Below are positions 1 to 8,380 of a stretch of 52,486 bases of DNA, piece after piece. The first letter of the stretch is position 1. Each line of letters opens with the position of its first letter. This stretch comes from Acidobacteriota bacterium (GTDB lineage Bacteria; Acidobacteriota; Holophagae; Holophagales; Holophagaceae): positions 1-52,486 of the forward strand of contig JACPYP010000010.1 in the NCBI GenBank assembly GCA_016195985.1, in the 5' to 3' direction. A model generated the notes under the pieces. It was not told the DNA's origin. It saw only the letters and a list, made by a program, of their open reading frames with translations, and made no database searches. The position numbers and the translations under genes are program-made.

Positions 1-226
1 AGCTGTTGACCGTGTATCCCGAGGAGGTGGGGGCCGTGGAATCGTCGCTGGTGGCGGTGAAGCTGACGGACTGGTTCGTGGCCACGGTGATGGCGCCCGA
101 GGGCGAGGTGATGGTGGCTTCCCGCGGATCGGCGCGCAGGGTCAAGGACAGCCCCGCGGACAAGGCGAGCAGGAACGCCGGCAGGGCTTTCTGAATGGCG
201 TGGAGGGCCTTCGTCATTCTGCTCAT
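1..226 (-). CDS. secreted protein with Ig-like N-terminus (3' end outside window)
   Basis: Only the first 75 codons are present; the gene runs off the left edge. The ATG at 226 lies two bases after the TAG of the RHS gene upstream (TAG-CC-ATG), so the two are probably co-translated. The protein begins with a basic N-region and a hydrophobic stretch (ALPAFLLALSAGLSLTLRA), a typical Sec signal peptide. A Ser/Thr-rich segment with a bacterial Ig/PKD-like pattern (ITSPSGAITVATNQSVSFTA) follows. Such domains occur in surface or adhesin-like proteins and in proteins accompanying RHS genes. The function is not recognisable from this piece. It could carry the RHS core that the upstream gene lacks, but that part would lie outside the window. 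Confidence 0.6.
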   Translation of the reverse strand, partial: MSRMTKALHAIQKALPAFLLALSAGLSLTLRADPREATITSPSGAITVATNQSVSFTATSDDSTAPTSSGYTVNS

Positions 227-228
227 GG

Positions 229-3200
229 CTACTCCAGCACCAGTTCGAACTCGGACACGAGCTGGCGGGCTTCGTTGTAGATCCGGTACTGCTTTTTCTG
301 AAGGTTCGGGGGGGTGATGGATCCCTGGTAGACCTCCACCAGGACCCTCAGGCCTTGATCGTCGTAGGTGTAGACTTCCGCGGCATTCCGGGCGGAGTCG
401 GTCATGGTCTTGACCCGGCCGAGGGCATCGTAGGTCAGGCTCAGGGCTTGTGAGCTGTCTCCGATGGCTTTATACAGCCGCGTCAGATTCCCCAGGTCAT
501 CGTAAAGGGCCCCGGTGCCCACGCCGGATCCGGCGGGGAGCTGGTTCTTTCCGCTCAAGGCCGGGTCCGAGGCGCTGAAGCTGTAGCTTTGGGCCTTGCT
601 CGTGGGCGTGGTGGCCTCGGCTCCGGGGGCGGGAGGGGCCGCGGCGGCGGTCCAGTTGGTGACGGTCTTGGAGTCGAGGCCGATGCGGTTGCCGAAGGCG
701 TCGTAGGTGAACTTCTGCAGAATGCCCGTGGGTCCCTGGCCGCTGGAAGCATCGAAGGGATCCCGCACGTAGGCCTTGTTCAGCCGCCCCAGCTCGTCGT
801 AGCTGTAGTAGTCCACGCCATCGCTGGAGAGGCGGCCGGCCCCGTCGTAGGCGTATTTCCAATCGGCCACGGTCTGGCTCTGAACGGATTGGACGGTGCG
901 GGCCAGCCCCACCTGGTCGGACCGGTAGAAGAAAAACTGCGACGCGGCGGCGCTGGTCTGGCTGATCTGCGTCAGGGCCCAGGTGATGGCATCGTAGGTG
1001 AGGGTGGCCAGGCTGTTCCCGTTGTAGCTTTCGCCGGAGGGCAGGCCCCTCGGGATGTCCTGGGTGCTTCCTTGGGCGATGCCGGTGGCCCCTGAAAGGG
1101 TCCGGTGGGGGTAGGTCCGGCCGGTCAGGTTTCCGTAGGTGTCATAGGTGAGGGTCTGTTCGAAGCGCTGCCCGTCCATTTCCGTGGTCAGCTTGGAGAG
1201 GCGGCCGTTGAGGCCGAGGTACTCGAACTTGCGGACCACCCCGTCGGCGGTGGCGGAGGACATCCTGCCCTTGGCCTTGTTCCCGCCGTCCACGTTGTCG
1301 TAGGTGAAGGTCTGGGAAACGGAGGCGTCGCTGCTGCTGAGGCCCGTCACGCGGCCGATGGTGTCGAAGGCGTAGCTGAGGGTCACCTTGGGGGTGGTGC
1401 CCACCACGCCGTAACGCACGGTCGCCGGCTTGCCCAGGACCGTGAAATCCTGGTACTCGGTCCGTCCGGATTCGGGCTGCACAAGGGCGGTGAGCTTTCC
1501 CATCGCATCGTAGGTCCAGGTCCTCGTCTGGGACGCGAGGGTGCCGGGATCGGTCTGGACGACCTGGGCGATGCGCCCCGCGGGATCGTAGCGGTACCGG
1601 GTGATCTGGCTCTTGGCGTCGGTCACCTGGACCAGCCGGCCCTGGATATCGGAGGCATAGGTGGTCGTGAGGGTCTGGGCGTCGGTGGGGAAGGTGCTGA
1701 CCACCTTGGCCAGGTTTGAGTAATCGGTGGTGGTCTTCTCTCCGTTCGCATTGGTCAGGGCGGTCACCCGGCCCCGGGCGTCGTATTGGTAGCTCAGGGC
1801 GGGCGTGAACGCCGGGCTGGACCATCCGGATTCAGTTACCTGGGCCTCGGGGAGCCAAATGGACTCCGCGGTGTGCCTGCCCTGGGTGTCGTAGGCATGG
1901 AGCTTGTTGGACCAGGTGGTGCCGTCGCTGCGCTGTTCCCGGATCAATTCGCCGAACCCGTTGTAGGTGAACTTCGTTTTCTGGGAGGTGCCGGCGCCCC
2001 GGGTCACCGTGACCACCCGATGGTTGGTGTCGTCGTAGGCGATGGTGGTCGCCTCCTCGCTGTTGGCTGGAGAACTGGAGGTCAGGCGGCCCGCCGCGTC
2101 GTAGCCGAAGGAGGTCGTGAACCCGTTGGGATCGGTCTGGGAGGCCGGCCGGCCGAGGCCGTCCAAGGACTGCTGGACGGTCCAGTCCATGCCGCTTTTC
2201 TGGATGGAGGTGAGGTTGCCCAAACCGTCATATTGGTAGCTCGCCCCTGCTTTGCCGCTTTGAATCGCGCCCGGGCTTTCGAGCTTGACGCTCTGGGCCA
2301 GGGCGGTGGCGGGAGCGGTGGAACCGTAGGTGAAGGTGGCGGTCACGTCGCCCGCGTAGACGGTCAGCGGGGTGTTGCTGGCGGAGGCCAGGGTCCTGCC
2401 CTGCACCGGCAGGGCGAAGGGGTAGGTGCAGCCCGTGGCCGCTCCCGCAGTGGTGTCCTGGGTGACCACGGTGGCGTCCTGGGTTTTGCGGGGCAGAAGC
2501 CAGAGCGCCGGCTTCGGGTCGAAGCTGGACGTGGTCGTGCGGGTCACGCTTTCTGAATGGTCCGCCAGCTCGGTGGTGACGGTGTTCGAAGTCCAGGTGA
2601 AGGCCGTGTTGGACCAGGAGGGCAGGGTGTTGGTCCCATCCCCGATGGTGCTGGTGGTGTGGCGGGTGACGGATGCGCCGGTCTTCCCGACGGCTTCCCA
2701 GGTCTCGGTGATCAGGGGATAGGGGAGGGCGCTGCTCAGCAGCAACCCTGCCGGGTTTCCGGGGCGGCGGAGGCTCCAGGCGGTGGAGGCCACGGGATGG
2801 CGCATGCGGTAATAGGCGGTGCTGCTTTCGCAGGGCGCGGCCAGGTCCGACTGCCAGCGCACATCCGGTTCGTAGGTGCGTTCCTCGACCACCAGGTGCT
2901 TGACGTGCATGAGCCGCTGGATGGCGGACCAGCCGTTGGCCTGGGCTGGATCTTCGCCCGTGAGGGTGAGCTGTCCGGGCAGGGCGGGGGCCAGGCGGAT
3001 GAGCTGGACCGGCCCGCCTCCCTTCTGGATGGCCACGTAGAAGTCGGTGGAGGCGTAGGTGTTGTCGGCGGACCAGCGAAGCGGATAGTTGGAATCGGTG
3101 GTCCGCACGGGAAGGGTGCGGTCGAAGGTGGTGACGCGGGCCGCGCCTTCATTGGTGTCATTGGCCAAGGCCTGCTCGCTGAGGCTGGTCACGCCCATCA

Positions 3201-4515
3201 TGAAGCGTTTCAGGGGGATTCCCTGGCTGTAGCTCTGGGTGTCGTCGTTCACCCCGACGTAGCTATAGGAGGTCCAGCTGAAATCCACCCTGCGCGTGGG
3301 GAAGGCCAGGCGGGAAAGGACGATCATGCCGTTGTCCCCGGCGGCGTAGGTGAAGGTGATCTTTTCGCCGGTCTGATCCTGGGTGATGGATTTGTAGCCC
3401 AGGGTCCGCCAGGGGCGCTCGATCCAGGCGTCGATGGTTTCGGGATCCGGGTCGGCGGCGCCAGGAACTTCGACGGACCAGGCGGGCGTGGGTTGGATCG
3501 TGTAGCTGGGGTTGGCGGAGGCGGAACTCGCGTAGGCGACCTTGATGCTTCCATTCGATTGCGGGGTCAGGGTCACGGATGGGGCCGTTCCTGCATTCCC
3601 GGCCGTCAGGAAGGTGGCCGTGATTCCCTGGGCGTAGGTGAACTGCACGGATTCCTGGAACCTGTTCCGGATCGCCTTGAGAACGAAGTGGGCGTCGCGC
3701 AGGGTGGCTGGCGTGGCGTCGCCGTTGGTGCCGAGGCAGGAGCCCACGATCTCCATGGGACCGCTGTAGGCGAACTCGTAGGCCACGTCCCCCTGGACCA
3801 GCAGGAGAACCTGGGGGAAGGTGGATACGGTTTGCACCTTGCAGGTGCCGCTCACGAGTTCCAGCAGCGGCTTGGCGGCGCTCTTCAGGCCGATGAGGAT
3901 CCCGTCCGTGGTGGTCATCTGGACGAAGAGTCCGCCGGGGGCAGGCACGGGGGAGGTGACGTAGGCCGCTGGGGCCACCTCAAGCCCCGCATCGAGCCCA
4001 AATGCAGCCAGAAGGCCCGGCACGTCGATGGCAGGCGTCCCCGCCACGGCGTCCTGGGGCAGGAGGCCCCGGATCGTTCCGGAGGGGCCGTTGAGGATCT
4101 CGAACCGGGTGTTGATGCGCCGTCCCTTGGTGCCCCCCGAGTACAGAAGAAGGTCCAGATAGCCGGGAAAGAGGCTTGCTTCGGGGATCGCGGGCGTGAC
4201 GAAGTCCCCCATCCAAACGTTGGCGCCGGTCGTGGGATCCGGGCCGTAGCTTGAATAGGCCGATGCTTGGGGGGACCAGCGCACGGTGGCCTTCGGTTGG
4301 AAGACGGCCCCTCGGGCGCCAATGCCTGGCCCCAAGGGCAGGGAGATGTTCACCGCCCCGGTCGGAGCCTCGACTTCAAAGCCGCCATGCCAGGTGGCCG
4401 GGGCCTTTGCGCGATCGAACTTCACTTCGGAGAACGAGGTCTGGTAGCTCTGGGCCGTGACCAAGGCGCAGCTCAGAAAGGCAAAGAAGAAAGCCCTGAT
4501 TAAAAACCAGTGCAT
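229..4515 (-). CDS. Sec-exported RHS/YD-repeat protein without RHS core
   Basis: This 1428-residue protein is built of YD repeats (e.g. YQYDGLGNLTS, FGYDAAGRLTS, YRYDPAGRIAQ, YTYDDQGLRV) over its C-terminal half. In RHS/Tc-toxin proteins such repeats fold into a hollow shell. I place the start at the ATG at 4515 because AGGAG sits five bases upstream and the new N-terminus is a signal peptide (MHWFLIRAFFFAFLSCALVTAQS); an in-frame ATG at 4569 would bury it. Residues of about 25-700 are a non-repetitive region typical of the N-terminal half of exported RHS proteins. There is no PAAR or VgrG-like part, so a type VI route is not indicated. The protein stops at ARQLVSEFELVLE, just where the conserved core (DHLGSPR...) would normally begin, so it has no toxin tip of its own. 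The function of this truncated form is unknown. Confidence 0.85.
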   Translation of the reverse strand: MHWFLIRAFFFAFLSCALVTAQSYQTSFSEVKFDRAKAPATWHGGFEVEAPTGAVNISLPLGPGIGARGAVFQPKATVRWSPQASAYSSYGPDPTTGANVWMGDFVTPAIPEASLFPGYLDLLLYSGGTKGRRINTRFEILNGPSGTIRGLLPQDAVAGTPAIDVPGLLAAFGLDAGLEVAPAAYVTSPVPAPGGLFVQMTTTDGILIGLKSAAKPLLELVSGTCKVQTVSTFPQVLLLVQGDVAYEFAYSGPMEIVGSCLGTNGDATPATLRDAHFVLKAIRNRFQESVQFTYAQGITATFLTAGNAGTAPSVTLTPQSNGSIKVAYASSASANPSYTIQPTPAWSVEVPGAADPDPETIDAWIERPWRTLGYKSITQDQTGEKITFTYAAGDNGMIVLSRLAFPTRRVDFSWTSYSYVGVNDDTQSYSQGIPLKRFMMGVTSLSEQALANDTNEGAARVTTFDRTLPVRTTDSNYPLRWSADNTYASTDFYVAIQKGGGPVQLIRLAPALPGQLTLTGEDPAQANGWSAIQRLMHVKHLVVEERTYEPDVRWQSDLAAPCESSTAYYRMRHPVASTAWSLRRPGNPAGLLLSSALPYPLITETWEAVGKTGASVTRHTTSTIGDGTNTLPSWSNTAFTWTSNTVTTELADHSESVTRTTTSSFDPKPALWLLPRKTQDATVVTQDTTAGAATGCTYPFALPVQGRTLASASNTPLTVYAGDVTATFTYGSTAPATALAQSVKLESPGAIQSGKAGASYQYDGLGNLTSIQKSGMDWTVQQSLDGLGRPASQTDPNGFTTSFGYDAAGRLTSSSPANSEEATTIAYDDTNHRVVTVTRGAGTSQKTKFTYNGFGELIREQRSDGTTWSNKLHAYDTQGRHTAESIWLPEAQVTESGWSSPAFTPALSYQYDARGRVTALTNANGEKTTTDYSNLAKVVSTFPTDAQTLTTTYASDIQGRLVQVTDAKSQITRYRYDPAGRIAQVVQTDPGTLASQTRTWTYDAMGKLTALVQPESGRTEYQDFTVLGKPATVRYGVVGTTPKVTLSYAFDTIGRVTGLSSSDASVSQTFTYDNVDGGNKAKGRMSSATADGVVRKFEYLGLNGRLSKLTTEMDGQRFEQTLTYDTYGNLTGRTYPHRTLSGATGIAQGSTQDIPRGLPSGESYNGNSLATLTYDAITWALTQISQTSAAASQFFFYRSDQVGLARTVQSVQSQTVADWKYAYDGAGRLSSDGVDYYSYDELGRLNKAYVRDPFDASSGQGPTGILQKFTYDAFGNRIGLDSKTVTNWTAAAAPPAPGAEATTPTSKAQSYSFSASDPALSGKNQLPAGSGVGTGALYDDLGNLTRLYKAIGDSSQALSLTYDALGRVKTMTDSARNAAEVYTYDDQGLRVLVEVYQGSITPPNLQKKQYRIYNEARQLVSEFELVLE

Positions 4516-5041
4516 GTCGACTCCTGGAAGAAGGTTGCGCAGTCTGGCCAGACGGTCAGTCAAATCCAATTCTCCAGGAACCGAAGGAGAATCGAGCGGT
4601 TTATAGAGCTGGGGCCTGGAGGTGGGGGGAGGGATCCAGTCTAGCCGCGAATTTTAAAACCTGGATGGAGCTTATCGCTACTTCTGCCATTTGAGCATGG
4701 CGAAAGCTGATGATTGAAAGCTGGTCTTCATCTCATGCGCCGTTCACCACGGCCTCTGCGCGCCATCGACCCGGTGTTTCCCGTGCTTTGCCGGCCCGCG
4801 AAAACCCTGCCCGCACGGTTCAGCGGGGGACTTGAAAAGGGTGGATCTTTCCTTATTGACCGGTGCAATAGGCGCAGAAGACGTTTCTCAAAATGGAGGC
4901 GAGAATCTATGCCTGTGGTTTTTCCTGGCGGGGTTTTTGGGCCGGTGGACCCGCGCTAACGCCGGACCATCGAGCCAGGACATTTGCCCGCTCCTGTCCC
5001 GGTGGCTCCGGACTAAGGATTATTTCTTTTTATGATTTGTG
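4516..5041. other. intergenic region between RHS gene and nucleoside phosphorylase
   Basis: About 525 bases with no convincing gene; the short ORFs here lack ribosome binding sites and family resemblance. The part next to the RHS gene must hold its promoter and leader, including a 12-bp perfect palindrome at 4542-4553. The end near 5000-5041 is AT-richer and follows the phosphorylase stop. I see no clear intrinsic terminator. Confidence 0.5.
4542..4553. promoter_or_regulatory. 12-bp perfect palindrome in RHS leader
   Basis: GTCTGGCCAGAC is a perfect inverted repeat about 27 bases upstream of the RHS start codon. Its position in the leader would suit an operator, but a 12-mer palindrome in GC-rich DNA can arise by chance and no second copy was seen. 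Confidence 0.25.
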
Positions 5042-6361
5042 TTATGACCGGGCTTCCGGTGGGGCAAGGCTGGCCAACAGCCAGGGCCCTGGCTCCACGG
5101 GGGCGTCTTTGAACGTGAGGGTCGACAGGTAAAAAGCGTCAGAAATGGTTTGATTCGCTTTTATATAAAGTGTGAACACCGGCTCGCCGCGCTTTACCTG
5201 CTGTCCAACCCGGATTCGAACCCGGATGCCCACGCCCAGGTCGAGCACGTCGTTCCGGTCCTTGCGGCCGGCGCCCAGTTCCATGGCGAGCAATCCCAGG
5301 GCGCGGCCATCGATGGCGGCGATGCAGCCGTCGCGGTCGGCCAGCACGTCGACCACTTTCCCGGCCTGGGGCAGCAGGCTGAAGTCGTCCAGGGCGCGGA
5401 CGTCTCCTCCGTTGAGGGCCACGAAGCGGCGCAGGGTTTCGAGGGCGGCGCCGCTCTGGATGCTGGCCTGCACCTTGGCCTGGGCTTCGGGCAGCGTCTT
5501 GGCCGCGCCGCCCATGATCAGCATTTCGGCGGCCAGGCGGAAGCTCATCTCGGCCAGCTCGGTGTCGCCGTGTTCGCCGCGGAGGATCTCGACGGATTCC
5601 ATGACCTCCAGCGCGTTGCCGATGGCCCAGCCCAGGGGGGCGTCCATGCGGGTGATGAGGGCGCGGATCTGCATGCCGTGGGCGGTGCCCACGTCGACCA
5701 TGCTCTGGGCGAGTCCGCGGGCGTCTTCCAGTGTCTTCATGAACGCGGTGGGGCCGCACTTCACGTCCAGTACCAGGGCGTCGGCGCCGCCGGCCAGCTT
5801 CTTGGACATGATGCTGGCGGTGATGAGGGGAATGCTTTCGACAGTGGCTGTCACATCGCGCAGGGCGTACAGCTTCTTGTCGGCAGGGGCGATGTCGCCG
5901 GTCTGGGCGGAGTTGGCGAAGCGGGTCTCCGCGAGGCTGCGGATGAATTCGTCCTCGCTCAGCTCGACCTTCAGGCCGGGGATGGCGGCGAACTTGTCCA
6001 CCGTGCCGCCGGTGTGGCCGAGGCCCCGGCCGCTGAACATGGGGCAGGGCACGCCGCAGGCCGCCACGATGGGCCCCAGGATGAGGGTGGTCTTGTCGCC
6101 CACGCCGCCCGTGCTGTGCTTGTCCACCTTGAGGCCAGGCACGGAGGAGAGATCCAGCCGCTTGCCGGAGTCGCGCATGGCCAGGGTGAGGGCCAGGATC
6201 TCCTCGGTGCTCATGCCCCGCCAGCAGATGGCCATGAGCAGGGCGCTGCTCTGCTCATCGGGGATGCTGCCGTCGGCGGCTCCCTTCACCCAGAAGGCGA
6301 TTTGCTCCGGAGACAGGGCTCCGCCCAGTTTCTTGGTATAGATCAGGTCGTACATCCGCAT
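5042..6361 (-). CDS. thymidine / pyrimidine-nucleoside phosphorylase
   Basis: This 439-residue protein would catalyse phosphorolysis of thymidine, deoxyuridine or uridine to the free base and (deoxy)ribose-1-phosphate, a cytosolic salvage step. The N-terminus (MYDLIYTKKLGGALSPEQI) and the glycine-rich phosphate-binding segment with KHSTGGVGDKT are hallmarks of the DeoA/Pdp family. The FSGRGLGHTGGTVDK and AIPGL blocks and a C-terminal domain with GVGIRVRIRVGQ also fit. Its length matches the bacterial enzymes of about 430-440 residues. GAGGA lies eight bases before the ATG at 6361. The gene follows a membrane-anchored protein by 26 bases and probably shares its transcript. DeoA and Pdp cannot be told apart confidently by eye. 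Confidence 0.92.
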   Translation of the reverse strand: MRMYDLIYTKKLGGALSPEQIAFWVKGAADGSIPDEQSSALLMAICWRGMSTEEILALTLAMRDSGKRLDLSSVPGLKVDKHSTGGVGDKTTLILGPIVAACGVPCPMFSGRGLGHTGGTVDKFAAIPGLKVELSEDEFIRSLAETRFANSAQTGDIAPADKKLYALRDVTATVESIPLITASIMSKKLAGGADALVLDVKCGPTAFMKTLEDARGLAQSMVDVGTAHGMQIRALITRMDAPLGWAIGNALEVMESVEILRGEHGDTELAEMSFRLAAEMLIMGGAAKTLPEAQAKVQASIQSGAALETLRRFVALNGGDVRALDDFSLLPQAGKVVDVLADRDGCIAAIDGRALGLLAMELGAGRKDRNDVLDLGVGIRVRIRVGQQVKRGEPVFTLYIKANQTISDAFYLSTLTFKDAPVEPGPWLLASLAPPEARS

Positions 6362-6387
6362 GGGATGAATCCTCGCTTAGATGGGCT

Positions 6388-7068
6388 TCAGATGCTGCGG
6401 ACAAGGTTCTCGATGGCGGCGGCGTCGCCTCGGCCCTTGTAGCGCGCTTTGTAGTCGGCCAGATCCTTCAGCCCCTGGGCGCGGTCGCCGGCGAGACGGT
6501 CCGCGTCCACCTGGCTGGCCCAGAAGGCTTCGCCCCAGGCCTCGTCGGGCTGGGCCTTGGCGCGAAGGGGATCGAGCTGGGCCCGGGCTTCCTGAACCAG
6601 TCCCAGGGCGAGGGCGCGCTGGGCGAGGCGGATCCGGCCCCAGGCATCCTCGGCCTTGGCGGGGGCCTGGCCTTTGCCGTCCAGGGTCAGGCGCCAGGTG
6701 GCCAGGAGCCCTTCCGTGGCGGCTTTGCGGGAGGACGGCGCCGCCTGGACCAGGGCTTCGAGGCGGCCGGTGCGCTCGCGCATCCGCTTCTCCACCTCGG
6801 CGGCGGGCAGCGGCGTGACGCCATCTCCTTCCACTTCCATCTGCAGGGCGGAAAGGGCGGCCTCGTGCTTTTCGGCGGCGGAGGCGCGCCAGAGATTCCA
6901 CCCGCCCACGGCCAGGCCCAGGATCAGCAGCGAGGCCGTGCCGATGAGAATGGGTTTCAGCAGCCCCCCATCCTCCTCCTGCCCCTGGTTGAACTTGGTC
7001 TGGAAGTGGGCCAGGCTTTGGGCGGGCTTCTGCACTTGGATTTCGCGGGTCTTGTCGGGGCGGGCCAT
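6388..7068 (-). CDS. single-pass membrane protein, YfgM-like in layout
   Basis: The 226-residue protein has a charged N-terminal tail of about 40 residues and one transmembrane helix (PILIGTASLLILGLAVGGW, about residues 38-58). An Ala/Arg-rich alpha-helical domain follows, which would lie in the periplasm. The layout (short cytosolic tail, one helix, TPR-like helices) resembles YfgM-type ancillary proteins, but no diagnostic motif is visible. I start at the ATG at 7068 because AAGAGG lies six bases upstream and the extra 34 residues of a longer frame look non-coding. It is transcribed away from tRNA-Phe, ahead of the nucleoside phosphorylase gene. Confidence 0.7.
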   Translation of the reverse strand: MARPDKTREIQVQKPAQSLAHFQTKFNQGQEEDGGLLKPILIGTASLLILGLAVGGWNLWRASAAEKHEAALSALQMEVEGDGVTPLPAAEVEKRMRERTGRLEALVQAAPSSRKAATEGLLATWRLTLDGKGQAPAKAEDAWGRIRLAQRALALGLVQEARAQLDPLRAKAQPDEAWGEAFWASQVDADRLAGDRAQGLKDLADYKARYKGRGDAAAIENLVRSI

Positions 7069-7136
7069 GACGAACCTCTTCGGATGAAACATCAACCAGA
7101 CCCTTGAGGATGCACCAATCCTCTGTCTTCCGGCAC

Positions 7137-7164
7137 TTGAAAATGCGTCCCCAGCTGGTATCCT
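7137..7164 (+). promoter_or_regulatory. sigma70-type promoter of tRNA-Phe
   Basis: TTGAAA (7137-7142) and TATCCT (7159-7164) are separated by 16 bases. The -10 box ends ten bases before the mature tRNA 5' end at 7175. Spacing and position suit a housekeeping promoter for the tRNA. Confidence 0.6.
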
Positions 7165-7174
7165 GATCATTCCT

Positions 7175-7250
7175 GCCTGGGTAGCTCAGTTGGTAGAGCA
7201 ATGGATTGAAAATCCATGTGTCGGCGGTTCGATTCCGTCTCCAGGCACCA
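7175..7250 (+). tRNA. tRNA-Phe (GAA)
   Basis: A complete cloverleaf can be drawn. The acceptor stem is GCCTGGG with TCCAGGC (the last pair is G-U). The D arm is GCTC/GAGC. The anticodon stem is ATGGA/TCCAT with loop TTGAAAA, giving anticodon GAA. The T arm is GGCGG-TTCGATT-CCGTC. CCA is encoded at 7248-7250. A promoter lies directly upstream and a terminator directly downstream. Confidence 0.95.
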
Positions 7251-7253
7251 GTG

Positions 7254-7286
7254 AAACCCCCACGCCTACTCGGTTTGGGGGTTTTT
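7254..7286 (+). terminator. intrinsic terminator after tRNA-Phe
   Basis: AAACCCCC (7254-7261) pairs with GGGGGTTT (7277-7284), leading into a run of T residues that ends at 7286. It starts four bases after the tRNA CCA end. Confidence 0.8.
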
Positions 7287-7487
7287 CGATGTGTGGTGGC
7301 ACGCGTCAAAGAGCCTGTTGAGATACCCCTAAGTGTAGATCTTTGGAGGGGGATTCCCCACAAAATTCACCACACTCGTTCAGGGTCAAAGTGTAGGCGG
7401 GGCGGGGGTTTGCCGCGTTCATCCCCTGGATTCTTGATGGCAGGGGGCGGTCTACCTTGAATCCGAGATTGGACGAAACCCCTTGCC

Positions 7488-7510
7488 TTACCGTCCTCGA
7501 AGGTAGAACC
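7488..7510. repeat. TTACCGTCCT...GGTAGAACC repeat, copy 1
   Basis: This 23-base motif matches 7626-7648 at 20 of 23 positions. Both copies have short inverted arms (TACC/GGTA). Function unknown. Confidence 0.5.
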
Positions 7511-7625
7511 AACACTGGTGCTGATCCTTGAGCTGCCTTGATCCACCCAGACTGGCGGGTGGGGAGTCTGAGAGGCAGCAGGCGGGGGCGGTCAATAGAA
7601 AGATGCCCGTCATTCCTCGATCTCT

Positions 7626-7648
7626 TTACCGTCCTTCACGGTAGAACC
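7626..7648. repeat. TTACCGTCCT...GGTAGAACC repeat, copy 2
   Basis: Second copy of the motif at 7488-7510. Here the inverted arms are longer (TACCGT...ACGGTA), giving a small hairpin. Confidence 0.5.
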
Positions 7649-7670
7649 TGACCCTGGGTGGATTGGGGAT

Positions 7671-7784
7671 GGCTTTCGCCCGCGCAGCGGGCCAAAGCCT
7701 CTTCAGCATCTATTGCCTCACCGGTTCGCTGGAGTGACTACCCGGCGAGGAGATGGTCTACCAGTTGAAAGACGAGGTGGATTG
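7671..7784. repeat. direct repeat A with 29-bp hairpin, copy 1
   Basis: The unit opens with a strong inverted repeat at 7671-7699: GGCTTT pairs with AAAGCC and GCCCGC with GCGGGC. It continues with sequence shared with the copy at 7797-7907, including CCCGGCGAGGAG and a VYQLKDEV-like reading. The two copies start 126 bases apart. Confidence 0.65.
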
Positions 7785-7796
7785 TGCAGGGCTTCG

Positions 7797-7907
7797 GGCT
7801 TTCGCCCGCGTAGCGGGCCAAAGCCTTTCAACAGCGACTACTTCACCGAGTAGCTGCAACGGCTCCCCGGCGAGGAGGTCGTCTACCAGTTCAAGGACGA
7901 AGTGGCT
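7797..7907. repeat. direct repeat A with 29-bp hairpin, copy 2
   Basis: Second copy of the 7671-7784 unit; its hairpin is at 7797-7825 and differs from copy 1 only in the loop region. Its right end overlaps the last eight codons of the minus-strand gene ending at 7883, suggesting that the repeat replaced or extended that gene's 3' end. Confidence 0.65.
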
Positions 7908-8353
7908 CGTTGCACCTTCGCCTTCCCTTCCGCCGAAAGACGGTCACCAGAGGCAGCATTGCCGCCTGGGAGGGATTGGACGAGTCGGACCTGATGCTGT
8001 TGATGGGCGAGGGAGGCAGGGGCGTTTAGGTCCAGAGGATCGACACCCAAGGTAAGACGGCATAGATGGGCGGCTGGGTTCTCTTCGGGGAGTCCAGCCG
8101 CTACGGCTTTGACGACTGCGTCTGGTGGTCCTACTTCCTCAGCCACAGGAAGCCCCATAAACGCCGCTGGCTTCACCCCAGGTTTGGTTGTGTAGAGAGA
8201 GGTCCCATCGCTCGTGGTGCCCCCGATTTTTTTCAAGACCTTAGGGGGAGTGGACCCCCAACCAAGTGAGCGAAATCCCTTCGGCGGTTCGGATGCAAGG
8301 CAAGCGCCTGCTATCAGTGTGGCGACCAAGTAGCTCCGAAGAAGAGAGTCCAT
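7883..8353 (-). CDS. exported hypothetical protein, 3' end in a repeat
   Basis: The gene starts at an ATG preceded by GAGGAG six bases away and encodes a clear signal peptide (MDSLLRSYLVATLIAGACLA). The next part (FRSLGWGSTPPKVLKKIGG) resembles small exported proteins of unknown function with a 'WG-P...LKK' opening. The C-terminal half, from about residue 75, is low-complexity, and its last codons lie in direct repeat A. The original 3' end has therefore probably been lost or frameshifted. The gene follows the gene at 8381-9100 by 27 bases and may share its transcript. I do not recognise the family. Confidence 0.5.
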   Translation of the reverse strand: MDSLLRSYLVATLIAGACLASEPPKGFRSLGWGSTPPKVLKKIGGTTSDGTSLYTTKPGVKPAAFMGLPVAEEVGPPDAVVKAVAAGLPEENPAAHLCRLTLGVDPLDLNAPASLAHQQHQVRLVQSLPGGNAASGDRLSAEGKAKVQRATSSLNW

Positions 8354-8380
8354 TGTTGCTCCTCGCTATCTACGCCCTGG

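Larger units (their letters stand above)
7287..7882. other. repeat-rich non-coding accessory stretch
   Basis: Nearly 600 bases downstream of the tRNA terminator without a supported gene. Base composition is lower in GC than the flanks. It holds two copies of a TTACCGTCCT...GGTAGAACC motif and two long hairpins inside an imperfect 126-bp-period direct repeat. Fragments read as protein (PGEEVVYQFKDEV-like in both copies) but are broken by stops, so this may be decayed coding sequence. Confidence 0.6.

Noticed and set aside
2557-4254. Long plus-strand ORF opposite the RHS gene
   Set aside because: Gly/Val/Arg-rich shadow translation of a GC-rich gene; no ribosome binding site, no domain, and the minus strand is clearly coding.
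229-4515. Type VI secretion RHS effector
   Set aside because: Both RHS proteins begin with signal peptides and lack PAAR; no VgrG, Hcp or adaptor gene is near.
4516-5041. Cyclic-di-GMP or other riboswitch in long leaders (also 36216-36516 and 45882-46187)
   Set aside because: No conserved riboswitch core could be matched by eye.
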